Shown here in pieces: positions 48,620 through 59,720 of a stretch of 64,000 nucleotides of DNA. The stretch spans positions 24,479,933 to 24,543,932 of the forward strand of contig OZ021724.1 of the NCBI GenBank assembly GCA_963978545.1, written 5' to 3'. The number at the start of each line of letters is the position of its first letter. Position 1 is the stretch's first letter. Source of the stretch: Linyphia triangularis. Taxonomy: Eukaryota > Arthropoda > Arachnida > Araneae > Linyphiidae. A program made the position numbers and the translations under genes. The notes under the pieces are model-generated. The model saw only the letters and a program-made list of their open reading frames with translations. It ran no database searches and was not told where the DNA came from.

Positions 48620-49103
48620 CAAGATTAGTAAATTAGGTATCTCGAAGATTATTTAGTTAAAATATCAAATTAAAATTTATAAATGTCGCTTTTGTTTCAG
48701 ATTTGGTAACAGTGCAATTCTCATAAACCTTGTCACCAACACTCCTCTACAAGGTGATAGAGATTATTCAATCATCTGGCCATTAGAATATTCAGAGATA
48801 AGAGAGTCGGGATGGGAGAAAGACCGTTGCCCTTTATTTTTGGTACTTTTTATTTACGGCAGCAACCTTAATTCAAGGGCGGATTCATAGTTTTATTACG
48901 GAGGGGACGGTAGCTGTTGAATAGCTTAGGTAAATTTTGTTGCTCTTAAGTTATATTACTATAGCAGGGAATGACTTGACTTTGATTATACAGAATATGT
49001 TACAAAGAGGTAAAAAGTCTCAATAACATAAAGGGGACGTTGGCTACGTGGGAATTTATGACAATAAAATAGAGTTGTCAACAACTATTTGATTCCTCGT
49101 CTT
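48620..49103. other. Intergenic, nothing recognised
   Basis: No ORF, repeat or RNA feature was identified. Confidence 0.4.
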
Positions 49104-49543
49104 TTTACTTTCAATTACTCATATGTATATATACATAAGGTAATAAAAGTATAGCATTCGGTCAAAAAAAAAAAAAAACGATTTTTTTGCATTTCTTTAC
49201 TTTTTGGAACATCCTGATTTCAAAAAAGTGATCAAGAAAAAAGGTCTGAGTGTGTATGTGTGTCTGTGGTCAGCATAACTCCCGAACAAATTAACCTACG
49301 ATGTTCAAATTTGGTAAGAGGGTTTGTGGCGGCCATGGGACCTACCATTAAGGTTTTCATGAAAGTCGCGCATGCGCATAGGTAGCAGCCATTGAAAAAA
49401 AAATCATGTTTTTCGATGATTGGTAAAAAACGGCTCTAACTATTTTGATAAAAATCGCTGTGCTTATGCCTCTTAAGGTGTTCTTAACTTCCCCACCTCT
49501 GAAATTCCAGTAAAAATGTATTAATGGTGTAAAAAGTTGAAAA

Positions 49544-49577
<34 letters not shown>

Positions 49578-49706
49578 CACCCCTACAAGAATTAATGCCA
49601 AACTGGCCATTTATTTTAAATGAAGGATAAAAATATACAAACGGCACAAATCGACGTCAGTATTATAGTGTAATTGAAAGTTATGCGATGTTCCACACCC
49701 CTAGTT
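49104..49706 (+). repeat. Repeat R1, copy C
   Basis: TTTTTACTTTCAATTACTC with palindrome ATATGTATATATACAT, AACTCCCGAACAAATTAACC, GGGACCTACCATTAAGG, GCGCATGCGCATAGG, a poly(T) run at about 49550-49577 and the CACACCCCTAGTT end. Confidence 0.85.
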
Positions 49707-50103
49707 CCATTTTTTGGATGAGAACATTTATATTAAAAAGGGCGGATTTGTCAAAACTTGATTGCTTTCATCCAAAGCCTGAGAAAAGCGCACGTTAAAA
49801 CGTGAGCGGTCCATGAATAACGCAGGCGATCCCCTCAGGGCCGGATTTAGACTTGATAAGGCCCTAAGCTATTGAAGATATAGGGCCCTTTATAAGTCCA
49901 GATATTATATGTCAGTGCCAAATATGATTTTCGGATACTTAATACCTAAAGGGTTAAACTGAAAAACATTTAAGAAATATATATATAGTGAAGTAATAAA
50001 TCTTTAACTTAAAATCATTTTTATTCATAACAAACTAAATATGCGAACTCTGGTAAAAAAAAAAAAGTTCTTTTAAAAGGCACAATTTACAAAGGCTTGG
50101 TAT

Positions 50104-50640
50104 CTAATCTCTTGAAAACATGTTATAAGGATTAAGGAATAGTATAAAACTAAAATATTTTCTTTCATGCGCCAGAGCAAAGTCATTGATGACATCATCA
50201 AATGATAAACTGCGTAGTTTGTCACTTTCTATGCACATGAGACTGAGGGAACATAATTTATCATCACTAAATTCATTTTTTATCCTTTTCAGCTGAGAAA
50301 AAGATCTTTCTTCAGAGCAATTTGCAACCATCATACTAAGAAACAATCTCAAAATTACTTCCACATTAGGGAATGCTGATTGGACACGATCGTTAAATAT
50401 TACCGTATACAGACCCTGATGTGTCAGACTATCGTGTTTCGCTGAACCATAGTCTTGACTATGTCTAACATATTGATGAAAATGCTTAACTTCTCTTACA
50501 AGATTCATGTCCACATCTTCAGGATATGTTTAGAATTAAGCACTAACTCCTTCACGAATCTTTTCTTCTGTAACTTCTAATTTTGTTAAGAATGAAAACT
50601 TTTTTGCAGCATCATTGTATCCCCCAAAAAAACTCTTTTG
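50104..50640 (-). pseudogene. hAT transposase C-terminal dimerisation domain, fragment
   Basis: Reading - strand: KKFSFLTKLEVTEEKIREGV, a stop near 50536, then, frame-shifted, DMNLVREVKHFHQYV, FPNVEVILRLFLSMMVANC, SEERSFSQLKRIKNEF and LCSLSLMCIESDKLRSLSFD. The SxERSFSxLKxIKN block followed by L..LSL..IE is the hAT C-terminal dimerisation motif. The stop and the missing upstream domain make it non-functional. Confidence 0.85.
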
Positions 50641-50872
50641 AAAAGTAGAAGAACCACCAACCTCAAAAACACAAAAAACTTTCTTGCAATAAAAAAAATC
50701 ATAAACATGATGAAAAATTTTCAGCCACAAACCCAGTGATATAAAAAATGGCCAAGCTCTGATTACAACTCTTGGTTGTGACTCGCTTAAGAATGTATGC
50801 TTACTTAGTTTATTTTTAAAACTTAAGTTCCGCTCCCATAAAAATTTACGCTGCTTGAGGTTGGCGCCCGTC
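50613..50872 (-). repeat. Left arm of a 260-bp inverted duplication inside the hAT element
   Basis: Pairs with 51163-51421 at about 95% identity, with a 290-base spacer. Both arms begin GACGGGCGCCAACCTCAAGC. The left arm runs in frame into the hAT C-terminal fragment. Confidence 0.88.
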
Positions 50873-51162
50873 ATAGGAATATTAACAATGCTTGCGTTTA
50901 AACTAATTTATGGCTGTTTGCACGAATATTCGAGTTTACAATTTCATTTGAATGGGTAGTAAATACAAAGTGATGTAAATCTTCATGTTCATGTAATTTT
51001 CAAAATTGTATAGAGAAACTGTGCTCAAACGCTTGCACTTGAATCGTTATTAAGAATTTTTTAAGTAGGAAACTGAAGTGCCTGTGGTAAGCTTTTGTTT
51101 GGTTGATACATACATTTTGGAAAGTTTTTATTGTGTGGGGGGTTTAAAAGGTTAGTAATTAA

Positions 51163-51421
51163 GACGGGCGCCAACCTCAAGCAGCGTAAATTTTTATGGG
51201 AGCGGAACTTAAATTTTAAAAATAAACTAAGTAAGCATACATTCTTAAGCGAGTCACAACCAAGAGTTGTAATCAGAGGTTGGCCATTTTTTATATCACT
51301 GGGTTTGTGGCTGAAATTTTTTCATCATGTTTATGATTTTTTTATTGCAAGAAAGTTTTTTGTGTTTTTGAGGTTGGTGGTTCTTCTACTTTTCAAAAGT
51401 GTTTTTTTGGGGGATATCATA
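51163..51421 (+). repeat. Right arm of the 260-bp inverted duplication
   Basis: Reverse-oriented copy of 50613-50872, ending GTTTTTTTGGGGGATA. High identity points to a recent duplication or to ongoing gene conversion. Confidence 0.88.
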
Positions 51422-51487
51422 ACTTTTTTTTAAACACTGGAGACTTCTCATTTTTGAATTTGTCCGTTTCATAGTTTTTCTATTTAT

Positions 51488-51890
51488 CACCTATGGTACA
51501 CCTGGTACCAGGGATATTCATAATTCTTCAAACTGAGTTCGACGATACCTTATATGCAATAATTATCCATAAAATTGATAAACCGGAAGTGGTACCAATA
51601 GCATACCTGGTACTTTAAAGATTCATAATTCATCAAAACAAAAGTCCAACATGCCATATTTATCTTGGAAATTGATAAACCGAAAGTGGTACTACCTATG
51701 CTATACCTGGTACCTTAAACATTCATAATTTTTCAAGACAAGCCCAACGACACCCAACATGCCATATTTATCTTAAAAATTGATAAACCAGAAGTAGAAT
51801 TACCTATATGGTACACCTGGTACCACGAATATTCATAATTTTTCAAGTTGAGTTCAATGATATCTTACATGCCAAAATCTACTTGAAAAT
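51488..51890. repeat. 105-bp tandem repeat, about 3.7 units
   Basis: CCTGGTAC starts at 51501, 51606, 51706 and 51816 (spacing 105, 100, 110). Each unit continues with ATTCATAATT, CATGCCATATTTATCTT and ATTGATAAACC.AAGTGG. Confidence 0.88.
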
Positions 51891-52069
51891 TGACAAATTA
51901 TTTGAATGCGGACGGCAGTAACCATCAAAATCGATCACGAACTTGTGTACGGCAACTCAACTCCCAAAACTTAAAGAAATACGTTGCCATCGACAAAGAG
52001 CCTGTCTGCCAAGTTTCAGTTCGATTGGTTAGTTTGTACGCACAACGACCTATTTTAGTACATAAATAA

Positions 52070-52170
52070 CGACTAATCAGTCCGGGACCCACAGCTTAAC
52101 TTGGATTCCGAATCACAACGAACATCCACACCTAACCCAGGAATCAAATCCTTCACCTTTAACATACATC
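52070..52170 (-). repeat. tRNA-derived SINE, family 2, decayed
   Basis: CTAATCAGTCCGGGACCCAC, AGCTTAACTTGGATTCC, AACGAACATCCACACCTAAC and AGGAATCAAATCC are the inverse of family 2 in order, with a mutated B box. Confidence 0.7.
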
Positions 52171-52644
52171 CCACTGAAAATTTATTCTAATAAATTGTTA
52201 CAAATAAATATTACAAGTTTTTTACAGCCTAAATATTGCGGTATAAATTATTTTTATTATACCAAGCATTATTTTGGTTCACATAATAACCCATCGATAT
52301 TTGACAAAATTTAAAATATTTTCTTAACAACAATTTTAAAATTCACTATGAAATTATAGTTTTGATGATATTTGATTCTACGATTTCATTTTACAACGGA
52401 AAGTAAGCAAAATCAACACATTTTTAAAAACGAATGACATTTTTTGCAAATTCCATTAGCCAATCGCAATGCGTGGTTTATTTAGTCCTCTGTAATGAAT
52501 TGACTGTGACGTCAGCTCGCATAACCTCCACATTTATACTTTGTATTCAGCCCATAGTATCTTGCAACAAAATGGGATTGTTTTCATTTTTCAATGAAGA
52601 TTTCCCGAAATTAAAATGTTTTGAAAGTTAACTCTCTCTAAATT

Positions 52645-52834
52645 GGTTGGTTGGTTGGTTGGTTGTATTCAGATTATCTGGCGCCGTCAGCAACACGAGG
52701 GCTATAATGCGCCGAAACTTTCGTCATTAGACAAGCCAACATACATTTACAAACACCCATGCCTACGCGGGACTCGAACCCGCAACCTCGCGGTCTAGAA
52801 GCCAGCACGCTAACCACTATACCGTTTGGTCGGC
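52645..52834 (-). repeat. tRNA-derived SINE, family 1, full length
   Basis: CTCTCTAAATT flanks both sides (52634-52644 and 52835-52845). It has (GGTT)4 at the + strand left end, the core, B box (GGTTCGAGTCCCG) and A box. It is the longest copy here at 190 bp. Confidence 0.93.
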
Positions 52835-53469
52835 CTCTCTAAATTGTCATACAGTTCAAATAACACATGCAACTTGAAGAATAAATATTTCTCTTTAATT
52901 CTTTTTCTTCAAAAATTAAATTATTTCAATTTTAAAGATATTATAAGCCATTTAGTTATAGTCCAATTCGTTCTGCTATACTTTAACATTACGTACATTC
53001 TCACTTAAGCCTAACATGTCGGAAAAACTAACTTCGAAATGATAGCAAACCTGTTTGGCAACTTATGGCATATATATCTGAACCTCAATTACAAGCTGAT
53101 CGCCTTTATCTGTCGCCAAATTATGAAATGAAAAAAAAGTGGTTTTAAATTAATTAAAAATAGAAAGAATTATTTAATGAAGTTCAAACCAGCGTAGGAT
53201 TTTAAGTTGAAAAATTCCCCATCCTATAATTCAATCAGTTTGAAGATCTATAGCTTAGTTAGGGTTGGACGTTTGTCTAAATTTTTACATCAAAATCGGG
53301 CTAGAACTCGTTTTTTTATTTCGTTTTGGAAATTTCAATATTTTTTTTTTCTTCGTTGTCTTTTATCCTAGGTACTCAATTTTTTTTTTCTTTGAAAGAT
53401 ATCACTGAGACGAATCTATGGTATTTTTTGTATAATTATGTGAAGTTTCGTAAGCGCGCTAGAAAATAG

Positions 53470-53941
53470 TCAATTTCGGCTTTTTCGCTGGAAGTTGTGC
53501 AGAGAATAGATACTTACTGTCGTTTCTGTCTTTTTAAGGTTGGCGGCGAAACGACCGTTTCGTCTGATACTGAGGCCTTCTGTGCCAGACTTGACTCTAA
53601 TGCATCTATCACAGGTATAAATGTTTTGATTCTGAACTTGCCTCTGGCTCAAGGTTCTCTAAAGCATCATCTTCATCATCATTGATATGCTTTCTTCTAT
53701 ATCTGCTTTTCCTTTTCTTGTAATCAACATCAGGCAATTTTTCCTTTGCATTTTCTTCAAAATGATGGAACATATCCCTGGAACCTTTAACAAAATCCAA
53801 AAGTGAAGCATACAATTTCCTACATACATCTAGACTAATTTGGGGGTCTTGCAGTGATTGACTAGTCTTGTGAAATTCATCTAGCAAGTAACTCCATAAA
53901 TATAACAATACCATAAATTCAAACTCCTCCATTTTATTCAA
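53470..53941 (-). pseudogene. hAT (ZMYM1-type) transposase middle fragment
   Basis: - strand reading has LLYLWSYLLDEFHKTSQSLQ, LDVCRKLYASLLDFVKGSRD, then KEKLPDVDYKKRKSRYRRK and, after a frame change, a decayed tail. This resembles the part of ZMYM1-type hAT transposases where the enzyme runs through LW..IL..I...SK.LQ and L..L......R. Match is from memory, but its place between the hAT ends supports it. Confidence 0.65.
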
Positions 53942-54156
53942 AATGTTTTACTTGATTTCTTGTTTCGCCTTTCACTGTAGTATCAATATGTAGCTTATGC
54001 AATGCAGATATTATTAAATCATAAGTATCAAGTATTGCACTTGTGGCTATTTCGCCCATTGCTCACTCGGACAATTTTTTGGGGGCCCCAAGCAAGTCGG
54101 GGGGCCCTAGGCTACAGCTTGTCTAGCTTATAAGTAAATCCTGCACTGGATCCCCT

Positions 54157-54645
54157 CGCTTGTCACAGTTATCTCACCAATCTCACCTTCTTTAAGATTT
54201 CAGTACTTTTTCCTCACTTTCGACATTCATCAAGTTAAATTTGCAGTTTGTCTCAGATCCCCTACTTTTTCGACTTCCAAACGCCGCATCTGAACAATTC
54301 TTTCTTTTATTTACCAACCCTAAGCTATTTCTTACTTGTAGCCACATGGTTGTAGCCTTGAAGTTCATTAAGTGACCTTCGTATGATTAGACAGGATATC
54401 AACAAAGGAGTACTTCTGCGGGCATTTTTGTTTCATAAGGTGTTTTTATATCTTGGTTATACTAATGCAAAAATTAAAGACTTTCAATTCTTTTTAAAGG
54501 CTTTCAAATATTGTTTTTTTCTTTTTGCAAAAATTAGAGCCCAAAGAAGCGGTCATTTTGTAAGAAAATAATACTACTCGTATTTCTGGGAACAGTTTCG
54601 CAGGTTTTTTTTATGCAATTCGGTCAATGAATCCAACAGAAACTA
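54157..54645. other. Intergenic, nothing recognised
   Basis: Between the hAT element and repeat R1 copy D. No feature identified. Confidence 0.4.
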
Positions 54646-55300
54646 GGGGTGGGGAACATCGCACAACTTTCAATTACACTATATTACTGATGTGGATTTG
54701 TGTCATTTGTCGTTTTTATATTTTTATAATTTACTTAGAAAAAAAGGCCAGTTTGGCGGTAATTCTTGTACGGGTTTTTAAAAAGAAAAGAAAAAAACTT
54801 CGCCAAAATGGTGTTTTTGGCAACATACTTTTCGATAATTCTTATATTACCCTTTCTTTTAAGTGAAGCTGAAGCTGAAAAACGATCGTTGATGAGCTAT
54901 GTTCAAGCAAAGATAACTGTGTTGAAGGCATTCGTTTTTCCACTTTTTACACTGTTAAAGCATTTCCATGGAAATTTCGGAGGTGGGGATGTTTAGAACA
55001 CCTTAAGAGGCATTACCACAGCGATTTTGATCAAAATCGTTTGAGCCGTTTTTTAGCAATCATTGAAAAATATGATTTTTTCAAAGGCCTTATGCGCATG
55101 CGCGATTTTGACGAAAACCTTAATGGTAGGTCCCATGGCCACCATTAACCCGCACACCAAATTTGAAAATCGTAGGTCAGTTTGTTCGGAAGTTATGCTG
55201 ACCACAGACACATTTTTTCTAAATAATTTTTTTGAAATCAGGATGTTCCAAAACGTGGTGGGGGAAAAAAAAGCAATTTTTTAACTTTCAACTACCCATA
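54646..55300 (-). repeat. Repeat R1, copy D (inverted)
   Basis: It begins with the inverted end AACTAGGGGTGGGGAACATC and runs through GCGCATGCGCGATTTTG, CCATTAACCCGCACACC and GTTCGGAAGTTATGCTGACC to the ACTTTCAACTACCC/GGGTAATGAAAG palindrome near 55284-55325, which it shares with copy E. Confidence 0.85.
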
Positions 55301-55870
55301 TGCAATACTTAGGGTAATGAAAGTATAGGATTCGGTCAAAAAAAAAATTTCGATTTCTTTGCATTTCTCCACGTTTTGGAACATCCTGATCTCAAAAAAG
55401 TGATCTAAAAAAATGTCTGTCTGTGTGTGTGGTCAGCATAATTTCCGAACAAATTGACCTACGTTGTTCAAATTTGGTGAGCAGGTCGGTAATGGCCCAA
55501 GGACCTACCATAAAGGTTTTCATCAAAATCGTGCATGCGCATAAGGCAGCTGCCATTGAAAAAATCATGTTTTTCAATGACTGCTAAAAAAACGGCTCAA
55601 ACGATTTTGTTTAAAATTGCTGTAGTAATGCCTCTTAAGGTGTTTTAAACATCCTCACCTCCAAAATTTCCGTAAAAATGCTTTAACGGCGTAAAAAGTT
55701 GAAAAACGAATGCCTTCAACTCAGAGTCTTCTTTCCTTGAGCATATCTCATTATTGTCTCATTATTGATCGTTTTTTTTTTTTTTTATCTTTAAAATAAT
55801 TTTTAAAATTATAATAAAGGATAATATAAGGGTTATCGTGAAGTATATCGCCAAAATGGAAATTTTGGCG

Positions 55871-55914
<44 letters not shown>

Positions 55915-56105
55915 ATATTACAATTATCGTAAAAAATATCGCCAGATTGGCAATTTTTTCTAAACATATGATGGAAATTTAAAAACGGTAAATGACACAA
56001 ATCCCCATCAGCAATAAATTGTAACTGAAAGTTGTGCGATGTTCCACCCACCCTAGTTTTTGACCAAAATTCTATATATTCATTACCCTATGTATACATA
56101 TGAAA
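55301..56105 (+). repeat. Repeat R1, copy E, with an inverted stub
   Basis: GGGTAATGAAAGTATAGG through GGACCTACCATAAAGG, a poly(T) run at 55770-55786, a poly(A) run of about 32 at 55878-55909, and the end GTTCCACCCACCCTAGTT at 56061. Then 56062-56105 carries the inverse of the family's own left end (TTTGACC, then TTCATTACCCTATGTATACA). D and E together form a large inverted pair. Confidence 0.83.
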
Positions 56106-56944
56106 ACCAAAATGGTTTTACAGAAAATTCGGGATTGTTTTTAATTTTTTTTTTATTTTAGTTAATTCACTAATATTAAGTTCCCTCATTCGTTATTTAT
56201 CTTAAGTATATAAAATTTACCAAAAGTTAAATGCTGTTTTAAGTCAATGGAAAAAAGAGGAAAACATAGTATTTTAGAAGGTTGTATTATAGATTTTATG
56301 GTACAAGAGCTAGCACGAGGGCAAAACTTCAATGGAAAATGTTTAAATTAGATCAAGATACGAGTAAAGGTGGGCAGGTCGCACTTTGTCAGCACTAGAA
56401 TCTTCTATGGATGTCTATTGCTTTATATTAGTATGTGTGGTTGCTGATGTTATCGATAACTTAGACTGTTGTTGAAAATAAAGTTGTAAAACTCTCGCAC
56501 TTTTTTACATTCGTTATTCTTGTTTCCCGGTACAAAAATTGAAGTGATTCCATTGAACAAAGCCCATATTTCTGGAATTTTGAATATTGTTTCAACATTT
56601 CTTTCGTATTGTTTTATCATATATGACTTAAATATTTAAATACCTGAGGTTTTCTTTAAAGAGGGACTGGTCAATTTATTATGACCACCTGGCAATTTTA
56701 AGGTAAGCTAATTCGGGTGTAGTGCTAAAGAAGAAGAATTACGCTGTTGTCAACAATAGGTGAGACAAATGTAAAAAAGTGAAAGCTGTGATTGTGAGCA
56801 CAGCTTTCATTTCAACGACAGTAGTAGAAGTGATTTGTTTGCGAAAAAATATTGCTAAGGAACGGGATTTGACGAAATTTTAAAATGGGATGACTGTAGC
56901 AGTTCGGAATCACCAACAAGAGTACAAGCAAAATGACCTTATTC
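56106..56944. other. Intergenic, nothing recognised
   Basis: AT-rich. GCTAGCACGAGGGCAAAAC at about 56308-56326 faintly resembles the SINE core but is too short to call. Confidence 0.4.
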
Positions 56945-56957
56945 ATAAAGAGATCAA

Positions 56958-57114
56958 AGCCAACCTGATGGCTGTGGGGTTAGTGCTCTGGCCTCGCATG
57001 TCAAAGGTGCAGGGTTCGAATCCTGGGTTTGGCATGGATGTTCGTTGTGGTTTGGAATCCACGTTAAGCTGTAGGTACCGGCCTGATTAGCCGTTATTGC
57101 ATACATACCAAACC
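56958..57114 (+). repeat. tRNA-derived SINE, family 2, full length
   Basis: ATAAAGAGATCAA flanks both sides (56945-56957 and 57115-57127). A box GGGGTTAGTGCTCTGG, B box GGTTCGAATCC, then GGCATGGATGTTCGTTGTGG, CACGTTAAGCTGTAGG and a 3' end ATACCAAACC. It is the reference copy for the family. Confidence 0.9.
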
Positions 57115-57172
57115 ATAAAGAGATCAAGAGCAACTGTAGTTAAAGTAATTAAAGAATAGAATTTCGTCTTAA

Positions 57173-57542
57173 CCCTGTATTTATTGACCTGATTGGTCTT
57201 ATAAGTCCCATCAGTTTTATCTCTCATGGTATGCTGTATTTATGTAAACGCTTTGAGACCCACTGAGTCTTTGAAATCCACTTTTAAGAAGTTCGTTCGT
57301 CAATTGTTGAAATGACTCCACAAACTTATTCCTCTTTACATGCAAGCACATCGACGATTTTCAATCATCTACTACTCGTCTCTAGCAAGCTTCTAAAAGA
57401 AAATTAGTTTGTGCTGTAATCCAACAATTGAAGGACGAACTCCATGGAAGTAAATTTCAAAGTCTCATTGGGTTTCAAAGCTTTTAAATGAATACCTTGA
57501 GAAAACTGATGGAACTTATAAGTCCTGTCAGTAAGTAAAGAG
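57173..57542. mobile_element. piggyBac-like foldback element, 370 bp
   Basis: TTAA at 57169-57172 and 57543-57546. The ends are CCCTGTATTTATTGAC and, inverted, CTCTTTACTTACTGAC. The inverted similarity runs for about 130 bases (CTTATAAGTCCCATCAGTTTT against its partner AAAACTGATGGAACTTATAAG). No ORF. Confidence 0.75.
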
Positions 57543-57759
57543 TTAAAATATACGTCTGAGAGTGCAAATTATGATCACCATGAAAGTAGTATGATTTGAA
57601 TACTTTTAGAATAATTTTTATGTCCATTCAAATACCGATGACTTCTGGAATAATTATTTATAAGAATTGAACGGAATGTATTCCCTAATGGAAGATTTAT
57701 TTTAAGCAGAGAGAGAGCAAATATTTTCTGTGAAGTGAGAGATAACAAGTGTTATTTTC

Positions 57760-58472
57760 TAGAGGTTGGAAATATCGATCAAAATAAATATCGATACTAT
57801 ATCGTTGCATAGAAAAAATATCGATAAAATATTGAAACATGATTTTTTTTTTATTTGATTTTCAATTTTGCCAGAAATGAAGTTTTTCGGGGCAAATTTC
57901 TACTTTTCATGAATTCATGCCAAAATTGTTTTAATAAATAAATTATAAAAATTGTTTTAATGAATAAATTATAAAAATTGTTTTAATGAATAAATTATAA
58001 AAACTGTTTTAATGAATAAATTATATTATCAATCATAATAAATAAAATACATTTGGATGTCAATGCATAAATTCACATTTATTTTTCAAGCAAAAAGTTT
58101 GACAAGTATTTTACCGCACATTTTTTGACAGAGATGTTTTTAATATTTAAAATTAGATGCAAATTCCAAGCACACGTTGGCAACAGAAAGGCGCTATGTA
58201 AATGACTACTAATAAATGATCTTATCTTTCCATTACATTTTGTTTTCTTTTTGGTTAGGGTGCCATTTTAACTGTCTCTCAGCCAAGTCCAAACTTTAGT
58301 TTTGAAGTTTTTGAAAAGAGAATAAAGAATATCGAAAAAACACATGGAACTACAAAACGATCATCAAAAAACTAAAAATGTTTGAAAATATCGATATATC
58401 GGCAACTTGTATCGATATTTAAAAAAAAATATCGATAGAAATATCGTCTTATCGATAGATCGCCGACCTCTA
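57760..58472. mobile_element. hAT MITE, 713 bp, perfect 8-bp TSD, TATCGAT-rich ends
   Basis: TTATTTTC lies directly outside both ends (57752-57759 and 58473-58480). The ends are TAGAGGTTGGAAATATCGAT and, inverted, TAGAGGTCGGCGATCTATCG. Many ATCGATA words lie within 130 bases of each end. A 26-bp tandem repeat (four units) lies inside. A sister copy starts at 63651. Confidence 0.9.
57925..58028. repeat. 26-bp tandem repeat, four units
   Basis: ATTGTTTTAATGAATAAATT plus ATAAAA begins at 57925, 57951, 57977 and 58003. It lies inside the hAT MITE and is absent in the visible part of the sister copy. Confidence 0.93.
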
Positions 58473-58480
58473 TTATTTTC

Positions 58481-59621
58481 ACTTCGAGTGGAGTTTAAAA
58501 GCTGATCATCTCTCATGACATACTCCGAGATCGGTGATAGTTCAGAAACTAATAAAAATTATTCTAGAAGTTATCGGGTTTGAAAGGGCCTAAAAATTAT
58601 CCTAGAAACACTCAAATCATACTACTCATGAACCAACGAATTTTCGGTCGGAGTGTTAAAGTGCTTATAAATGTAAAAGACAACAAAAGGGCCAACATGG
58701 TAGGGAATAATAATATTATTCTTATTTCTACATACTAAAGTTTTGGGGTGCTAAAGGTAAAAATTGACATAATTAAGTACTAAGAAGGTGCTCGTTATAA
58801 TTTATTGCCAACCTATGTAATATTGTTACAGCAATTCTAAGTAGATACGGTTCGAAATTTCTAACGCTACAGGTTCTCAATCAAATATAACTTCTAATCT
58901 TCACTCCGAAATACGTATACCCATTGTATTTTTGTTTGATAATGATAATAATTAGTGATACTGCATATTTGTTATCTCCTGCTGTTGACATTATGTGTCG
59001 AGAAGTAAAAGATGGTTTTATCTGGTTCGAATTTAGTAGCTGTTATCGAATGTCTTGATGTAATCTATAGATTTTTTTTGACAATGAGTTATCAATTTAT
59101 TTTAAAAAAATAACATCTACCGTACCACTAAAAACGCTGTCATTTCTAATCAATTTAACCTTTTCAATGTCTGTATCTTATTGAATCTAAGCAAATCGAA
59201 TGTCGAGTCATAACAAAAATGTAAAACTTTGTATCTAGGATGATTGAAAGTCCTCTGAGCTAATTCAAGTGTTATATTTGTGGAATGGTTTTGTTAGTGT
59301 GCCGGCCATATTTTTATTTTTAGTAGCAGGAGCACTTTGATAAGTAGAAAAAAAAAAAAAAGAAAAAAAAAAAAAAAAAAGAAAGAAAAAAAAACATTTA
59401 GAAAACTATTATAATTTTAAAGGGATATAATATATTGAAAAAGGGAATGGGGGACTTGTTTACTAGAATATTTCAAAACTAGAATCTTAAAATAATGTAA
59501 GGACAAAGAGAGAAGAATTTAATAGCCCGAAACTTTATAACCCATTATTAGAATCTACAAAAATAAAAAAATACTAATAAAGCAATACTTTAATCCAAGA
59601 TGTTTTGAACAAGTATTCTGG
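58481..59621. other. Intergenic, nothing recognised
   Basis: AT-rich, with a long purine (A-rich) tract at about 59346-59396. No ORF or repeat was recognised. Confidence 0.4.
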
Positions 59622-59720
59622 TTGGTTGTTTTCAGAATTATCAAGGGCCGTCAGCAACACGAGGGCTATAATGCGCCGAAACATTCGTCATTAGACAAGC
59701 CAACATACATTTACAAACAC
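59622..59720 (-). repeat. tRNA-derived SINE, family 1, fragment
   Basis: GGTTGGTTGTTTTCAG, CCGTCAGCAACACGAGGGC, ATAATGCGCCGAAAC and CATACATTTACAAACAC: 3' half only. It stops at a CAGTGGTAGAAGTGGGG word that looks like a hAT end. Confidence 0.85.

Larger units (their letters stand above)
49836..54148 (-). mobile_element. hAT transposon, 4,313 bp, perfect 8-bp TSD, decayed and with nested repeats
   Basis: GATCCCCT lies directly outside both ends (49828-49835 and 54149-54156). The ends are CAGGGCCGGATTTA and, inverted, CAGTGCAGGATTTA, followed on both sides by GGCCCTA/GGGCCC words: the classic end of ZMYM1-type hAT elements. Transposase fragments lie at 50104-50640 and 53609-53941 (- strand). 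The middle holds an inverted duplication, a 105-bp tandem array and two SINEs. Confidence 0.9.
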
